Shown: positions 48,704-57,522 of the stretch, piece by piece
Layout of the letters: each line of letters starts with the position of its first letter
How positions within the stretch are numbered: the stretch's first letter is position 1
NCBI GenBank assembly: GCA_024278935.1
Contig: JAJRSF010000041.1
Location: forward strand, 59,845 to 123,844
Reading direction: 5' to 3'
DNA length: 64,000 nucleotides
Source: Candidatus Zixiibacteriota bacterium
GTDB lineage: Bacteria > Zixibacteria > MSB-5A5 > GN15 > FEB-12
Position numbers and translations under genes: made by a program
Notes under the pieces: model-generated
What the model saw: only the letters and a program-made list of their open reading frames with translations
Databases searched by the model: none
Told to the model about the DNA's origin: nothing

Positions 48704-48776
48704 ACTGATGGATGGAATTGAACCAACGACCTCCTGGTCCACAACCAGGCGCTCTAACCAACTGAGCTACATCAGC
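48704..48776 (-). tRNA. tRNA-His (anticodon GTG)
   Basis: The cloverleaf on the minus strand has acceptor arms GCTGATG/CATCAGT, D-arm AGCTCAGTTGGTTAGAGC, anticodon stem CCTGG/CCAGG around TTGTGGA (GTG), and a TTCAATT T-loop. The T-stem has one T-T mismatch (GTTGG/CCATC), possibly a sequence error. The base at the -1 position is T, not the G usual for tRNA-His genes. Confidence 0.9.
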
Positions 48777-48881
48777 ATTTATCAACATGGTCGATAAGAC
48801 CATTTTGCTTGACCAAATTAGCAAATTTTCCCTATATGTCAAGTAATAAAAATGAGATGATTGATTATGGCTTAAATCTGC

Positions 48882-49133
48882 TTAGAAAACTAATTTTAGA
48901 ATCCCACCGATGATAACAGCAACTATAAGAAGCGGTAAAATTACAACAAAGACTAAAGCTAAACTCCCCACTACAAGTCCGAATAATCCGCCAACAAGAC
49001 CTACTACTAGAGAAAATAGCCCGACTACCAATCCGAAAACAACACCTATTATCGAAAATAAGAGATCAAGAACGCCAAGTCCACCTGCGACGAGAATGAA
49101 ACCGACTAAAAATATGAGAAATAATGTTTTCAT
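48882..49133 (-). CDS. Small Gly/Val/Leu-rich membrane protein of unknown function
   Basis: An 83-aa, almost wholly hydrophobic protein with two to three predicted helices made of a GLVVGLFSLVVGLVGGLFGL-type glycine-zipper pattern, and few charges apart from the terminal Lys. No family is recognised. Glycine-zipper small proteins often oligomerise in membranes; toxin-like or phage-shock-like roles are speculation. AAAGGA lies a few bases upstream of the ATG, and the gene stands alone. Confidence 0.6.
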   Translation of the reverse strand: MKTLFLIFLVGFILVAGGLGVLDLLFSIIGVVFGLVVGLFSLVVGLVGGLFGLVVGSLALVFVVILPLLIVAVIIGGILKLVF

Positions 49134-49236
49134 ACAAATCCTTTTCTTGATATAGCTACTTCTATAAATCTGCTTTATTCATATATTATTACGCCAAAAA
49201 TAAGCAAATGTTTCAATTATCGAACTCACGAATATC

Positions 49237-49704
49237 TTATTTTGTTAATGCAATAATAATTTTCCATTCATCGGAAGTTACCGGTTGCACCGAAAGACGG
49301 CTCCCCCGCTGGGTCAGCACCATATTGTTGAGTCCTGAAATTTCTTTTAAGTCTTTGAGGGCGATAATATCTTTGAACTTTTTCTTAAATTTCACATCTA
49401 CCATATACCAAAGCGGCTTATCATCGGTATGTTTTGGATCAGGATGGTCAGAATTTGGATCTTGTGCGGTATGGTCAGGATAGCCGGACTTTACAACCGT
49501 ACAAATCCCTGCGATACCCATAGGTTTGGCATTACTGTGATAAAAGAAAACTTCGTCACCTTTTTTTATATCATCACGAAGCAGATTTCGTGCTTGATAG
49601 TTTCTGACACCGTCCCAGTGGTCAGTTGATTTCGGCATCGCTTTTAAATCATCCATTGAAAAGCAGGAAGGTTCCGATTTAAAAAGCCAATATTTGTTTG
49701 CCAT
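49237..49704 (-). CDS. EVE domain protein (PUA-like fold)
   Basis: The 155-aa product starts with YWLFKSEPSCFSMDDLKAM and DHWDGVRNYQARNLLRDDIK, then GDEVFFYHSN, GIAGICTVVKSGYPD and WYMVDVKF. These are the hallmark segments of single-domain EVE proteins, which read modified bases in DNA or RNA. The aromatic residues expected in the base-binding pocket (Trp of WDGVRNYQ and the Tyr/Phe of FFYHS) are present. It covers the usual full length. The biological role is not known for stand-alone bacterial forms. Confidence 0.92.
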   Translation of the reverse strand: MANKYWLFKSEPSCFSMDDLKAMPKSTDHWDGVRNYQARNLLRDDIKKGDEVFFYHSNAKPMGIAGICTVVKSGYPDHTAQDPNSDHPDPKHTDDKPLWYMVDVKFKKKFKDIIALKDLKEISGLNNMVLTQRGSRLSVQPVTSDEWKIIIALTK

Positions 49705-49804
49705 TTTGTTTTCCTTTAATAATTTATTTTCGTAAAAAACTTGTCGGGTTTCTCAATTTTAAAATCTTACGATTCCAAATCAACGGAACGCCGACCTACA
49801 AAGC

Positions 49805-51043
49805 TTACATTACCCATTGGCATAAAAGTCCGGTAAGATACGCCATTGGGTTTCCAATCGCATAGCCAAGCAATGCCATAAGAATCGAGACAGGCACAAG
49901 CGACGGTTTATGATATGCTGCGACAATAGGTGCCGATGCTGCCCCGCCGATATTTGCTGCCGATGCTATCGCGGCAGTATGTACGTCGACTTTGAAAAGT
50001 TTTGCTGCACCGACTAAGAATAAACCATGAATAAATATCCAGATAAAAGCACCGCCGACAAACCATACAACTTCGCCCGAGATATTTGAAAGATCCGCTT
50101 TGGCTCCCATACGAGCAACGAACAGATATACTATCGCCATCGAAAAAGCATGCGATGAAGGAATTGTAGAAGCTTTTGTAAATGATAATCCGATTGCCAA
50201 AAACGTCACGATAAGAATTTTATAACTACTAGTTGAAAAGATAACCTGAGCATCGGCAGAACTTACAGAGTCCATAAGAGATGGGAACCATGCAGCAATA
50301 TCAGCAGTTGTAACTGGATGCATATATCCTGCCAACCAAGTCGAAAGAGCTGTCACGCCGAAACCGAGCATAATGAGATAAAGGAAGTGTCTCATTTCAA
50401 CCTGCCCTTTATCGGTCGTTAATTCTTTGGCAGCTTCTTCCATTTTTGTAACTCTATCTTTATCCATCTTTGTAAATTTATTAAACTTTGATGCCAGCGA
50501 TTTTGAACCGAGCATTATCGGAAGCCATATCAAATAGACAGCATTATCAGCAATAACCGCGTAACCATAGTTCATAGAACTTTCATCGAGATTAAAAGCC
50601 TGCCCCATTGAAAGCATATTACCGGTCCCACCAATCCAACTTCCTGCCAAAGCAGCAAAACCTTTCCACGCTTCGGGACCTAACCCAGATTTCACAATCA
50701 TTAGTGCAATCGGCGCACCAATAACAACGCCTAAAGTTCCCATCAGCATGACAAAAATCCCTTTACCCATCACTCGCACAGTAGCAAGAATATTTACATC
50801 AAGAAGCATGATAGTTAAAAACATCGGGAGAAGGTTAGCTCCCATAAAATCATAGACCGGAGCTTTGGTTGGGATAATTCCATTGTTTGAAAGAATTACA
50901 GGTAACAAATAGATAAAAATCAGAGGCGGGAAAAAATTAAACACTTTCCATGCTGTCTTTTTTTCAAGAAAGAAAAACAACGATGCGACCGCTGCTAAAA
51001 CTGTGAGAATTCCTGCAGGTGAAGTTATTAGTGTATCCGTCAT
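49805..51043 (-). CDS. DUF819 family membrane protein
   Basis: A 412-aa integral membrane protein with about eleven helices. The family segments FPPLIFIYLLPVILSNNGII, GANLLPMFLTIMLLDVNI, GSWIGGTGNMLSMGQAFNL and ANIGGAASAPIVAAYHKPSL are present. DUF819 proteins look like two-fold symmetric transporters of the CPA/sodium-solute type, but no substrate is established. AAGGAA precedes the ATG. It is divergent from the zinc-finger gene at 51106. Confidence 0.9.
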   Translation of the reverse strand: MTDTLITSPAGILTVLAAVASLFFFLEKKTAWKVFNFFPPLIFIYLLPVILSNNGIIPTKAPVYDFMGANLLPMFLTIMLLDVNILATVRVMGKGIFVMLMGTLGVVIGAPIALMIVKSGLGPEAWKGFAALAGSWIGGTGNMLSMGQAFNLDESSMNYGYAVIADNAVYLIWLPIMLGSKSLASKFNKFTKMDKDRVTKMEEAAKELTTDKGQVEMRHFLYLIMLGFGVTALSTWLAGYMHPVTTADIAAWFPSLMDSVSSADAQVIFSTSSYKILIVTFLAIGLSFTKASTIPSSHAFSMAIVYLFVARMGAKADLSNISGEVVWFVGGAFIWIFIHGLFLVGAAKLFKVDVHTAAIASAANIGGAASAPIVAAYHKPSLVPVSILMALLGYAIGNPMAYLTGLLCQWVM

Positions 51044-51105
51044 AAGATTCCTTTTTCATTGTCGTAGAAACTTTAATTGTACTAACATATTACCTGAATT
51101 AACAA

Positions 51106-51651
51106 ATGACAATCAAAAAGATATTGCGTATATTCTCATTTAATATGACGAAAATTAAAATCAAAGAAGATTACCGTCTCTCAAATTGTTGTACCCCTAC
51201 CCCATCAAGTGGTATTGTTGGTTACTATTCGCATGATAATTTCATAAAAGTACATTTACAAAATTGCCAAAATTTAAAAAATATCGACACGGAACGGTTG
51301 ATTTCTTTAGATTGGACAGATATACTATCTGTTGATGAAGAGTTTAAAGTCGACCCGGATTATGCATCATTGGATGAAATTGATTTTAAAGCTCTGCAGC
51401 ATCATGCTGATTATGGCATAGATTACTCGCATGTAGTAGCTAAAAAGTTACATATTTCAAAACAGGAAGGCTTTGACCTTCACAAAAAACTTCGTGAGTT
51501 ATTATTGATTGAACGTGTTGATGCAAAGATTGTACAATACCGAAAAGGAATTGTCCCAAACAAGTGGATCAAGCATCGCAATCATACCTATTTTGATTTG
51601 ACTGAAAAAGGAAGACAATATTTAAAATATTTCTCTAAGAATGCAAAATAG
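51106..51651 (+). CDS. RelA/SpoT-type zinc-finger motif fused to a winged-helix-like domain
   Basis: Within the first 60 residues is YRLSNCCTPTPSSGIVGYYS followed by FIKVHLQNCQNL. This copies the CC-x-P-x-PGDxIVGY..VxVHxxxCxN block found in the C-terminal zinc-finger/RIS region of long RelA/SpoT enzymes. No synthetase or hydrolase domain is present. Residues ~100-180 resemble a winged helix (HVVAKKLHISKQEGFDLHKK to HRNHTYFDLTEKGRQYLKYF), so DNA binding is possible. The start is uncertain: ATG 51106, or ATG 51145 (MTKIKIKEDY); neither has a good ribosome-binding site. A sensor/regulator role is inference. Confidence 0.6.
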   Translation: MTIKKILRIFSFNMTKIKIKEDYRLSNCCTPTPSSGIVGYYSHDNFIKVHLQNCQNLKNIDTERLISLDWTDILSVDEEFKVDPDYASLDEIDFKALQHHADYGIDYSHVVAKKLHISKQEGFDLHKKLRELLLIERVDAKIVQYRKGIVPNKWIKHRNHTYFDLTEKGRQYLKYFSKNAK

Positions 51652-51768
51652 TAAACTATTTTAGTTTTTATTAATAAAAGATGAAACTTATCCCGCATTC
51701 TTTCGTTGCTATAATTGTGGAAGAAATTAAACAAACAATGTTATATAATTATTATTCTAGGAGAATGT

Positions 51769-54446
51769 ATGAGATTTAAATCATTAGGAGTAGCTCTTTT
51801 GCTGTCAGCCTTTTTGTTAGGTTCAGTAGGAGATGTCTCAGCAAAAAGAGTTACATTTGGTAAAAAAGACAGTTCTGAAAAACCCGCAGATAAAAATCTA
51901 AAGGTAAAGAAAAACCATATAAAAAATTGATAAAAGATATGGTTGAAATCTATGGACTGTTTACACTTTACAGAGATACTGTAACAAACAAAGTGCTTAT
52001 GTCTATTAACGAAGACCAGTTTGGTCCTTTGTACTTATGCAATGAAACCCGTTCAAAAGCAGAAGGTGCTTTCTTTGATAATGGTAGCATGGCTGGGTCG
52101 TTCCCATTTTATTTTGTAAAAAGAGGCTCTACATTACTGATGATGGAAAAAAATCTCAGAGTGCGTGCTGATGAATCTTCCCCTATGCACAAAGCAGTCG
52201 AGAATGGTATTTCCGATGGTCTGTATGCATCAACAAAGATTCTTTCAAAACCAAAAGATGATACAACCAAAGCAATCTTAATTGACCCATCTGACTTGTT
52301 CATAGTTGATGCTCAAAATGTCGGTTACTTTTTAGGTCAAAGAGCAAAACTTGGTATTCGTTTTGATAAGAAAAATTCTTACTTTGGTGAGTTAAAATCA
52401 TTTCCAAAAAATACTGAAATTGATGTGCATTTACATTACGCAACCTCTCGTCCATTACAAGCTGCATCGATTCAAAACCCATACAGTATTTTTCATGTTT
52501 ACCACTACTCCCTTTCTATAATTAAAAATTCAGAAGGATTTACAACACGTATCTCAGATGATCGAGTTGGTTATTTCCAAACATTATACATGGATTACAG
52601 TAATTTAGATTCTGAGTCACCATATGTTCGTTATATCGATCATTGGAACCTCAAGAAAAAATATCCTGAACTTGCAATGTCTGAACCTGTTGAACCAATC
52701 GTATTCTGGATTGAAAATACAACACCGGTTGAATACCGTGCTGCTATTGGTGCCGGTATTGAATTCTGGAATCAGTCATTTGAAAAAATTGGATTCAGAA
52801 ATGCGATTATCGCAAAAGTACAACCAGACACTGCCGATTGGGACCCTGCTGATGTTCGCTACAACACAGTCAGATGGATTGTTATCCCTGGTGGTGGCTA
52901 CGCCGTAGGACCTCACAGAGCAAACCCATTTACCGGTGAAATTTATGACGCCGACATTCGGGTATCATCTGATTTTGTTCGGTTCATGTTTAACACTATG
53001 GAAAACTTTATCGGACCTCTCTCTTTCAGCGATGCTCCTACTGAAGAGATTGACCCAATGGAAGAGTTCAACGCTCATCACGATCATGCCAACTGTCAGT
53101 ACGCTGAAAAATCAGCACAAGAAGCTGCTTTCGGTTTATCATATGCTTTGTCTACAATGAATACTTTAGAAGAAAAAGATTCACTCACTCAAGAATATGT
53201 AACCTCATATTTGACCGAATTAGTTGCTCATGAAGTTGGACACACTTTAGGATTTAGACACAACTTTAAAGCATCTACAATTTATACATTAGAACAAATT
53301 CAGGATCGTGAGTTTACAACTAAACATGGTCTTACCAGTACTGTTATGGATTACACACCACCAAATCTTGCACCAATCGGAAAGCCTCAAGGTGAGTTCT
53401 ATGCATCTGCCCCGGGTCCTTACGATGATTGGGTCATTGAATATGGTTATACCGATTTTGGTGATGCTACTGATGAAGAAATCACTATCAAACTAGATGC
53501 TATCGCATCAAGAACTGGTGAACCTGAACTTATCTATGGTACCGATGAAGATGTTTTTGGTAACTCATCAAAATCTATAGACCCATATTGTTCTATGTTT
53601 GATTTAGGTGCTGACCCAATTGCCTATTGTGAACATAAACTAAAATTAACAAAAGAACTTTGGTCTAACTCTATAAACAAGTTTGAAGTTGATGGTGAAA
53701 GTTACCGCAAGATGTATAACGTTTTCCAAAACGGATGGCGTTCATATCGTGAATCTGTTCGCTTTGCTACAAATTATGTTGGTGGTATTATTCACAGTAG
53801 AGCACATGTTGGTGACCCGGGTGGTACTGTACCGTTTACACCAATCTCGGCCGATGAACAACGCCGTGCGATTAAATTCTTAAGCGATAATATTTTTGCT
53901 CCTGACGCTTTTGAAGTTTCAGAAGAAGTTTGGAATAAACTGCAACCGAATCGTTTGCCTGACTTTTTCTTCTCTGTCTATTCTGTCCGAACTGTTGATT
54001 ATCCAATTCATACTATAGCTTTGAATATGCAAAACAATTCTCTCATGAATTTGTACGGTCCTTATATTCTTGGTCGTTTACTGAACAACCAAGAGAGAAT
54101 CGCTGATGGCGTCGACAAGTATACAATGTATGATATGTTCCGCGATGTTCGCCGTTCTATCTGGTCAGAAATTGTCACACCGAGCAATGTCAATTCCTTC
54201 CGTCGTCAACTTCAGTTGAGCCACTTAAATAGAATCAGTTCTATTTATCTCAGCAACACTGTTGTTTATCCGCACGATGCTCTCACTCTAGCCGGCAATG
54301 ATCTTGATATTATTTATACTGCCGCTAAAAAAGCTGTGAAATCTACAGCTATCAATGCCATGACAAAAGCTCATTTTAATGAAGTGATTCGTCAAATTGA
54401 TGCGACTAAAGGTTCAAAAAGAGATTACTCTCGTATTACCAGATAA
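51769..54446 (+). CDS. Large secreted zinc metalloprotease (metzincin, DUF5117/DUF4953-type), -1 frameshift
   Basis: A signal peptide (FKSLGVALLLSAFLLGSVGD) after ATG 51769 (AGGAG site) is followed by a basic linker. The frame shifts at an A5 run (51910-51914): one added A joins NLKVKK to KPYKKLIKDMVEIYGLFTLY, giving 892 aa. The family segments KDMVEIYGLFTLYRDT, VEPIVFWIENTTPVEYRAAI and PADVRYNTVRWI precede the zinc motif HEVGHTLGFRHNF (HExxHxxGxxH) and the Met-turn-like STVMDYTPPN. These large metzincins are common in Bacteroidetes-like genomes; substrates are unknown. TTG 51927 would be a poor start and would lose the signal peptide. Confidence 0.88.
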
Positions 54447-54463
54447 TTAAATTTATGATTAGT

Positions 54464-54497
54464 AAAAAGGTGAAACTTAAACGTTTCACCTTTTTTT
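54464..54497 (+). terminator. Terminator of the metalloprotease gene
   Basis: An AAAAAGGTGAAAC/GTTTCACCTTTTT stem with a 6-nt loop, ending in seven T. It lies 17 bp after the stop codon. Confidence 0.92.
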
Positions 54498-54541
54498 ATT
54501 GCAGTTTATCTTATGTAAAAAGAAACAGGAAAGAAATATTT

Positions 54542-55306
54542 ATGAATGAAAATTTAAAGCTCTTAAACTCGCACGCATCGGTACGAAATTTCACAGACAA
54601 AGAAATTTCCATCGAAGATGAAATGAAAATTGTGACAACAGCACAACGTTCGGGGACATCTTCAAACAGACAAGCATATTCTATTATCGGCATTCGTAAC
54701 AAAAAGAAAAAAGAAATACTTGCCGAGCTAACGGGTGGACAACAGCATGTGATAGATTCATCTCTCTTTTTAGTTTTCTGTGCTGACTTGTATCGACTGG
54801 AACAGATAAACGAAAAGAAAAAGTATGAGACACATTCTGACTATACCGAACTTTTTATAATCGCCACTGTTGATGCTGCCTTAGTTGCTGAACGTGCGAT
54901 GATAACAGCACAAGCACTCGGCATGGGTGGTGTCATGGTCGGTGGAATTCGGAATAACCCTGATAAAGTCAGCGAGATGCTAGACCTTCCAAAACTTGTC
55001 TACCCTGTTATGGGAATGTCACTAGGCTACCCATCCAAAGAACCAAAGCTAAAACCGAGATTACATATTGATGCTATTTATCATAAATAGAAATATTCAG
55101 ATGCGAATTACGAAAAGCTTATTGCTGAGTATGACAGAGAGATCGACAAACTTGGACATCTGAAAGGTCGTCAACAACTAGTCGAAAAATATCCAAACTT
55201 TGATGGTCACTATTCATGGTCGGAACATATTGCTCGCAGACATGCCGAAGTTGTACGACCGCACATGAAATCTTATTTAGAAAGCAAAGGTTTTATCAAA
55301 CGCTGA
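54542..55306 (+). CDS. NAD(P)H nitroreductase (NfsA-like), interrupted by in-frame TAG
   Basis: A flavin (FMN) nitroreductase. ATG 54542 has AGGAAAG upstream and begins ENLKLLNSHASVRNFTDKEI, followed by QRSGTSSNRQAYSIIGIRN, DAALVAERAMITAQALGMGG and YPVMGMSLGYPS. A TAG at 55088-55090 follows IDAIYHK, but the same frame runs on with KYSDANYEKLIAEYDREIDK to FIKR and a TGA at 55304-55306. NfsA-type proteins have just such a C-terminal extension, giving about 254 aa. GAG to TAG would fit (HKE-KYS). The core fold is complete before the stop, so a truncated product might still bind FMN. Confidence 0.85.
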
Positions 55307-56167
55307 TTAGAACTTATCGGAATTATTGGTTTTATTAAAGTACTTAATATATTCCCAAGCATCTTTGGCGGTATCGGCAAAAACAAAAAGGTCTAAGTCT
55401 TCCTGCGCGATAGTGCCTTCATCGACAAGTGCTTTAAAGTTTACAACTTTATTCCAAAACTTTTCGCCAAATAAAACGATTGGTAAAGGCGGAACTTTTT
55501 GTGTTTGTATCAGGGTGAGTGCTTCAAATAACTCGTCGAGAGTTCCATACCCACCAGGAAATGCAAGAAGTGCTTTAGCACGCAAAAGAAAATGCATTTT
55601 ACGAATCGCAAAATAATGAAATTGTAAATTTAATTCAGGCGTAATATATGGATTCGGTGCCTGTTCCATTGGCAGAGTAATATTAAGCCCGATTGATTTT
55701 GCACCAATTTCGTAAGCACCTCTGTTGGCAGCTTCCATAATACCTGGTCCACCACCAGTTACGATAACATACTCATGTCCTTCGTTAATCTGACATTCAG
55801 CGGAAACAAGCCGAGCGAATTCTTTGGCTTCTTCATAATATGGAGCTTTTTCCAAAACAGATTTTGCTATCTTCAATTTTTGTTTTAAGCTTTTATCATT
55901 TTTGTTTTTCAGAAGTTTTTTCTTAAGCTTTTCTACATTTTTGAGCGCTTCTTTTTCTTCAATAATTCGAGTACCACCAAAGACAACTATAGTAGATTCA
56001 ATTTTTTCTTTTTGAAAAAGTTTCTCAGGTTTTAAAAGTTCAAGTTGTAATCGTACCGGACGGCAATACTCTTCATACATAAAATCATCATCATGATATG
56101 CAATTTTGTAAGCGGGTGATGCAAGCAACTCTTTTTTCATTTTCTTAATATCAATTTTTTTCTTCAT
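55307..56167 (-). CDS. LOG family protein (Lonely Guy / TIGR00730-type Rossmann fold)
   Basis: A 286-aa protein with TIVVFGGTRIIEEKEAL, YVIVTGGGPGIMEAANRGAY and the nucleotide-phosphate motif FPGGYGTLDELFEALTLIQT near residue 205, the PGGxGTxxE signature of LOG enzymes. These hydrolyse nucleoside 5'-monophosphates at the N-glycosidic bond. It has an unusual Lys-rich insert at residues ~70-110 (VEKLKKKLLKNKNDKSLKQ), probably a helical hairpin. Cytokinin formation should not be assumed. It is convergent with the nitroreductase, with no gap, and follows pfkA on the same strand. Confidence 0.88.
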   Translation of the reverse strand: MKKKIDIKKMKKELLASPAYKIAYHDDDFMYEEYCRPVRLQLELLKPEKLFQKEKIESTIVVFGGTRIIEEKEALKNVEKLKKKLLKNKNDKSLKQKLKIAKSVLEKAPYYEEAKEFARLVSAECQINEGHEYVIVTGGGPGIMEAANRGAYEIGAKSIGLNITLPMEQAPNPYITPELNLQFHYFAIRKMHFLLRAKALLAFPGGYGTLDELFEALTLIQTQKVPPLPIVLFGEKFWNKVVNFKALVDEGTIAQEDLDLFVFADTAKDAWEYIKYFNKTNNSDKF

Positions 56168-56185
56168 AAAACCGTAAATTCTCTC

Positions 56186-57346
56186 TTATTCAAATTTAAT
56201 TTTACTGGATGTGGGTATCGAACTGCAGTAATCTTCAAGTGACATATTCTCAGGATGTCCAAGACAAATCCCTAGCGAAAGAGCAGTTTTTATAATCGGA
56301 TCGTCACATCCTACAAGTCTTTGCTTTCCTGAAACTGCTTGGATTGATATCTGTGATAGTTCATTATTTTTCAGGACTACGAGCTTTCCAAATTCCTCAC
56401 GTGCAACCATATGAACAGCTTCGACTCCAAAACGAGTTGCAAGTATCCGATCAAATGCCGATGGTGCCCCACCTCGCAAGAGATGTCCTAATATGGTAAC
56501 TCGGCATTCAATATTTGTAATCCCTTCGATTTGAGATGCCAACTGATGTGACATTCCACCGAGCCTGATTTTATCAGGAGAGTTTTCTACAATTCTTGCC
56601 ACGACCATATCGCCTCCGATCGGTTTGGCACCTTCTCCAACAATAACGATTGAGAAGTTCTTTCCTTGAGCAGAGCGATCTCTAATTTTTTCACAAACAC
56701 AATTAATATCATAAGGTATTTCAGGCATTAAAATTATATCACCGCCTCCGGCAATACCTGAATGTAGTGCAATCCAACCGGCATTGCGACCCATCACTTC
56801 AACTATCATAACTCTATGATGCGACTGTGCAGTCGTGTGAATTTTATCTATTGCTTCAGTTGCCGAGACTACTGCCGAATCAAATCCGAAAGTAACATCG
56901 GTACCAACCAAATCATTGTCAATCGTTTTTGGAACGCCTATAACCGGGAGACCTTTTTTCTCCATGCCAGCCGTTGCATTCATTGTTCCATCACCACCAA
57001 TACAAATTAAGGCATCTAAACCCATTGATTCAAAATTCAAAACCGCCTGTGATGAACGGTCAAGATGCACATATTCGTCACCTTGTAATACCGGGAAATT
57101 AAATGGGTCTGCCCTATTAGATGTTCCCAAAATTGTTCCGCCTCGTGAAAGAAGCCCTGAAACATCTTTGATACCGATATGCATGTACCGATTTTCGATA
57201 AGACCTTCGTAGCCATCTTTAAAGCCGATTACTTCCATGCCGTAATCATTGTGGGCTGTTTTCACAACCGCTCTGATCACCGCGTTCAAACCGGGGCAGT
57301 CTCCACCACCGGTTAAAATTCCAATTCTTTTTCTTGATATAGCCAT
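56186..57346 (-). CDS. pfkA: 6-phosphofructokinase
   Basis: A 386-aa PFK with GILTGGGDCPGLNAVIRAVV, GGDGTMNATAGMEKK, GVPKTIDNDLVGTDVTFGFD and MIVEVMGRNAGWIALHSGIA. The Gly in GGDG is the ATP-type residue (PPi enzymes have Asp), whereas Lys in PKTIDND is the residue usual in PPi and group III enzymes. This mix points to an atypical, probably ATP-using and non-allosteric group III PFK; the phosphate donor cannot be fixed by sequence alone. It is about 60 aa longer than E. coli PfkA, as is usual for this group. Confidence 0.92.
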   Translation of the reverse strand: MAISRKRIGILTGGGDCPGLNAVIRAVVKTAHNDYGMEVIGFKDGYEGLIENRYMHIGIKDVSGLLSRGGTILGTSNRADPFNFPVLQGDEYVHLDRSSQAVLNFESMGLDALICIGGDGTMNATAGMEKKGLPVIGVPKTIDNDLVGTDVTFGFDSAVVSATEAIDKIHTTAQSHHRVMIVEVMGRNAGWIALHSGIAGGGDIILMPEIPYDINCVCEKIRDRSAQGKNFSIVIVGEGAKPIGGDMVVARIVENSPDKIRLGGMSHQLASQIEGITNIECRVTILGHLLRGGAPSAFDRILATRFGVEAVHMVAREEFGKLVVLKNNELSQISIQAVSGKQRLVGCDDPIIKTALSLGICLGHPENMSLEDYCSSIPTSSKIKFE

Positions 57347-57522
57347 ATCTGTAATATCTACTTTCTCTGTTTAGAATCAATTAAAAACATTACATTATTA
57401 TATACACAATTCATATTAGATATATCGGTTTTCTTGGTGAAAATTGTATAATATTATTGTTGATTTCGTCGACAATAAGAGCAACAATGTAAAAAAGTCA
57501 ATTTTAACGATTGGTCAAATAT

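Noticed and set aside
48570..48842. Open frame on the minus strand reading DVAQLVRAPGCGPGGRWFNS
   Set aside because: This is the translation of tRNA-His, a well-known spurious protein.
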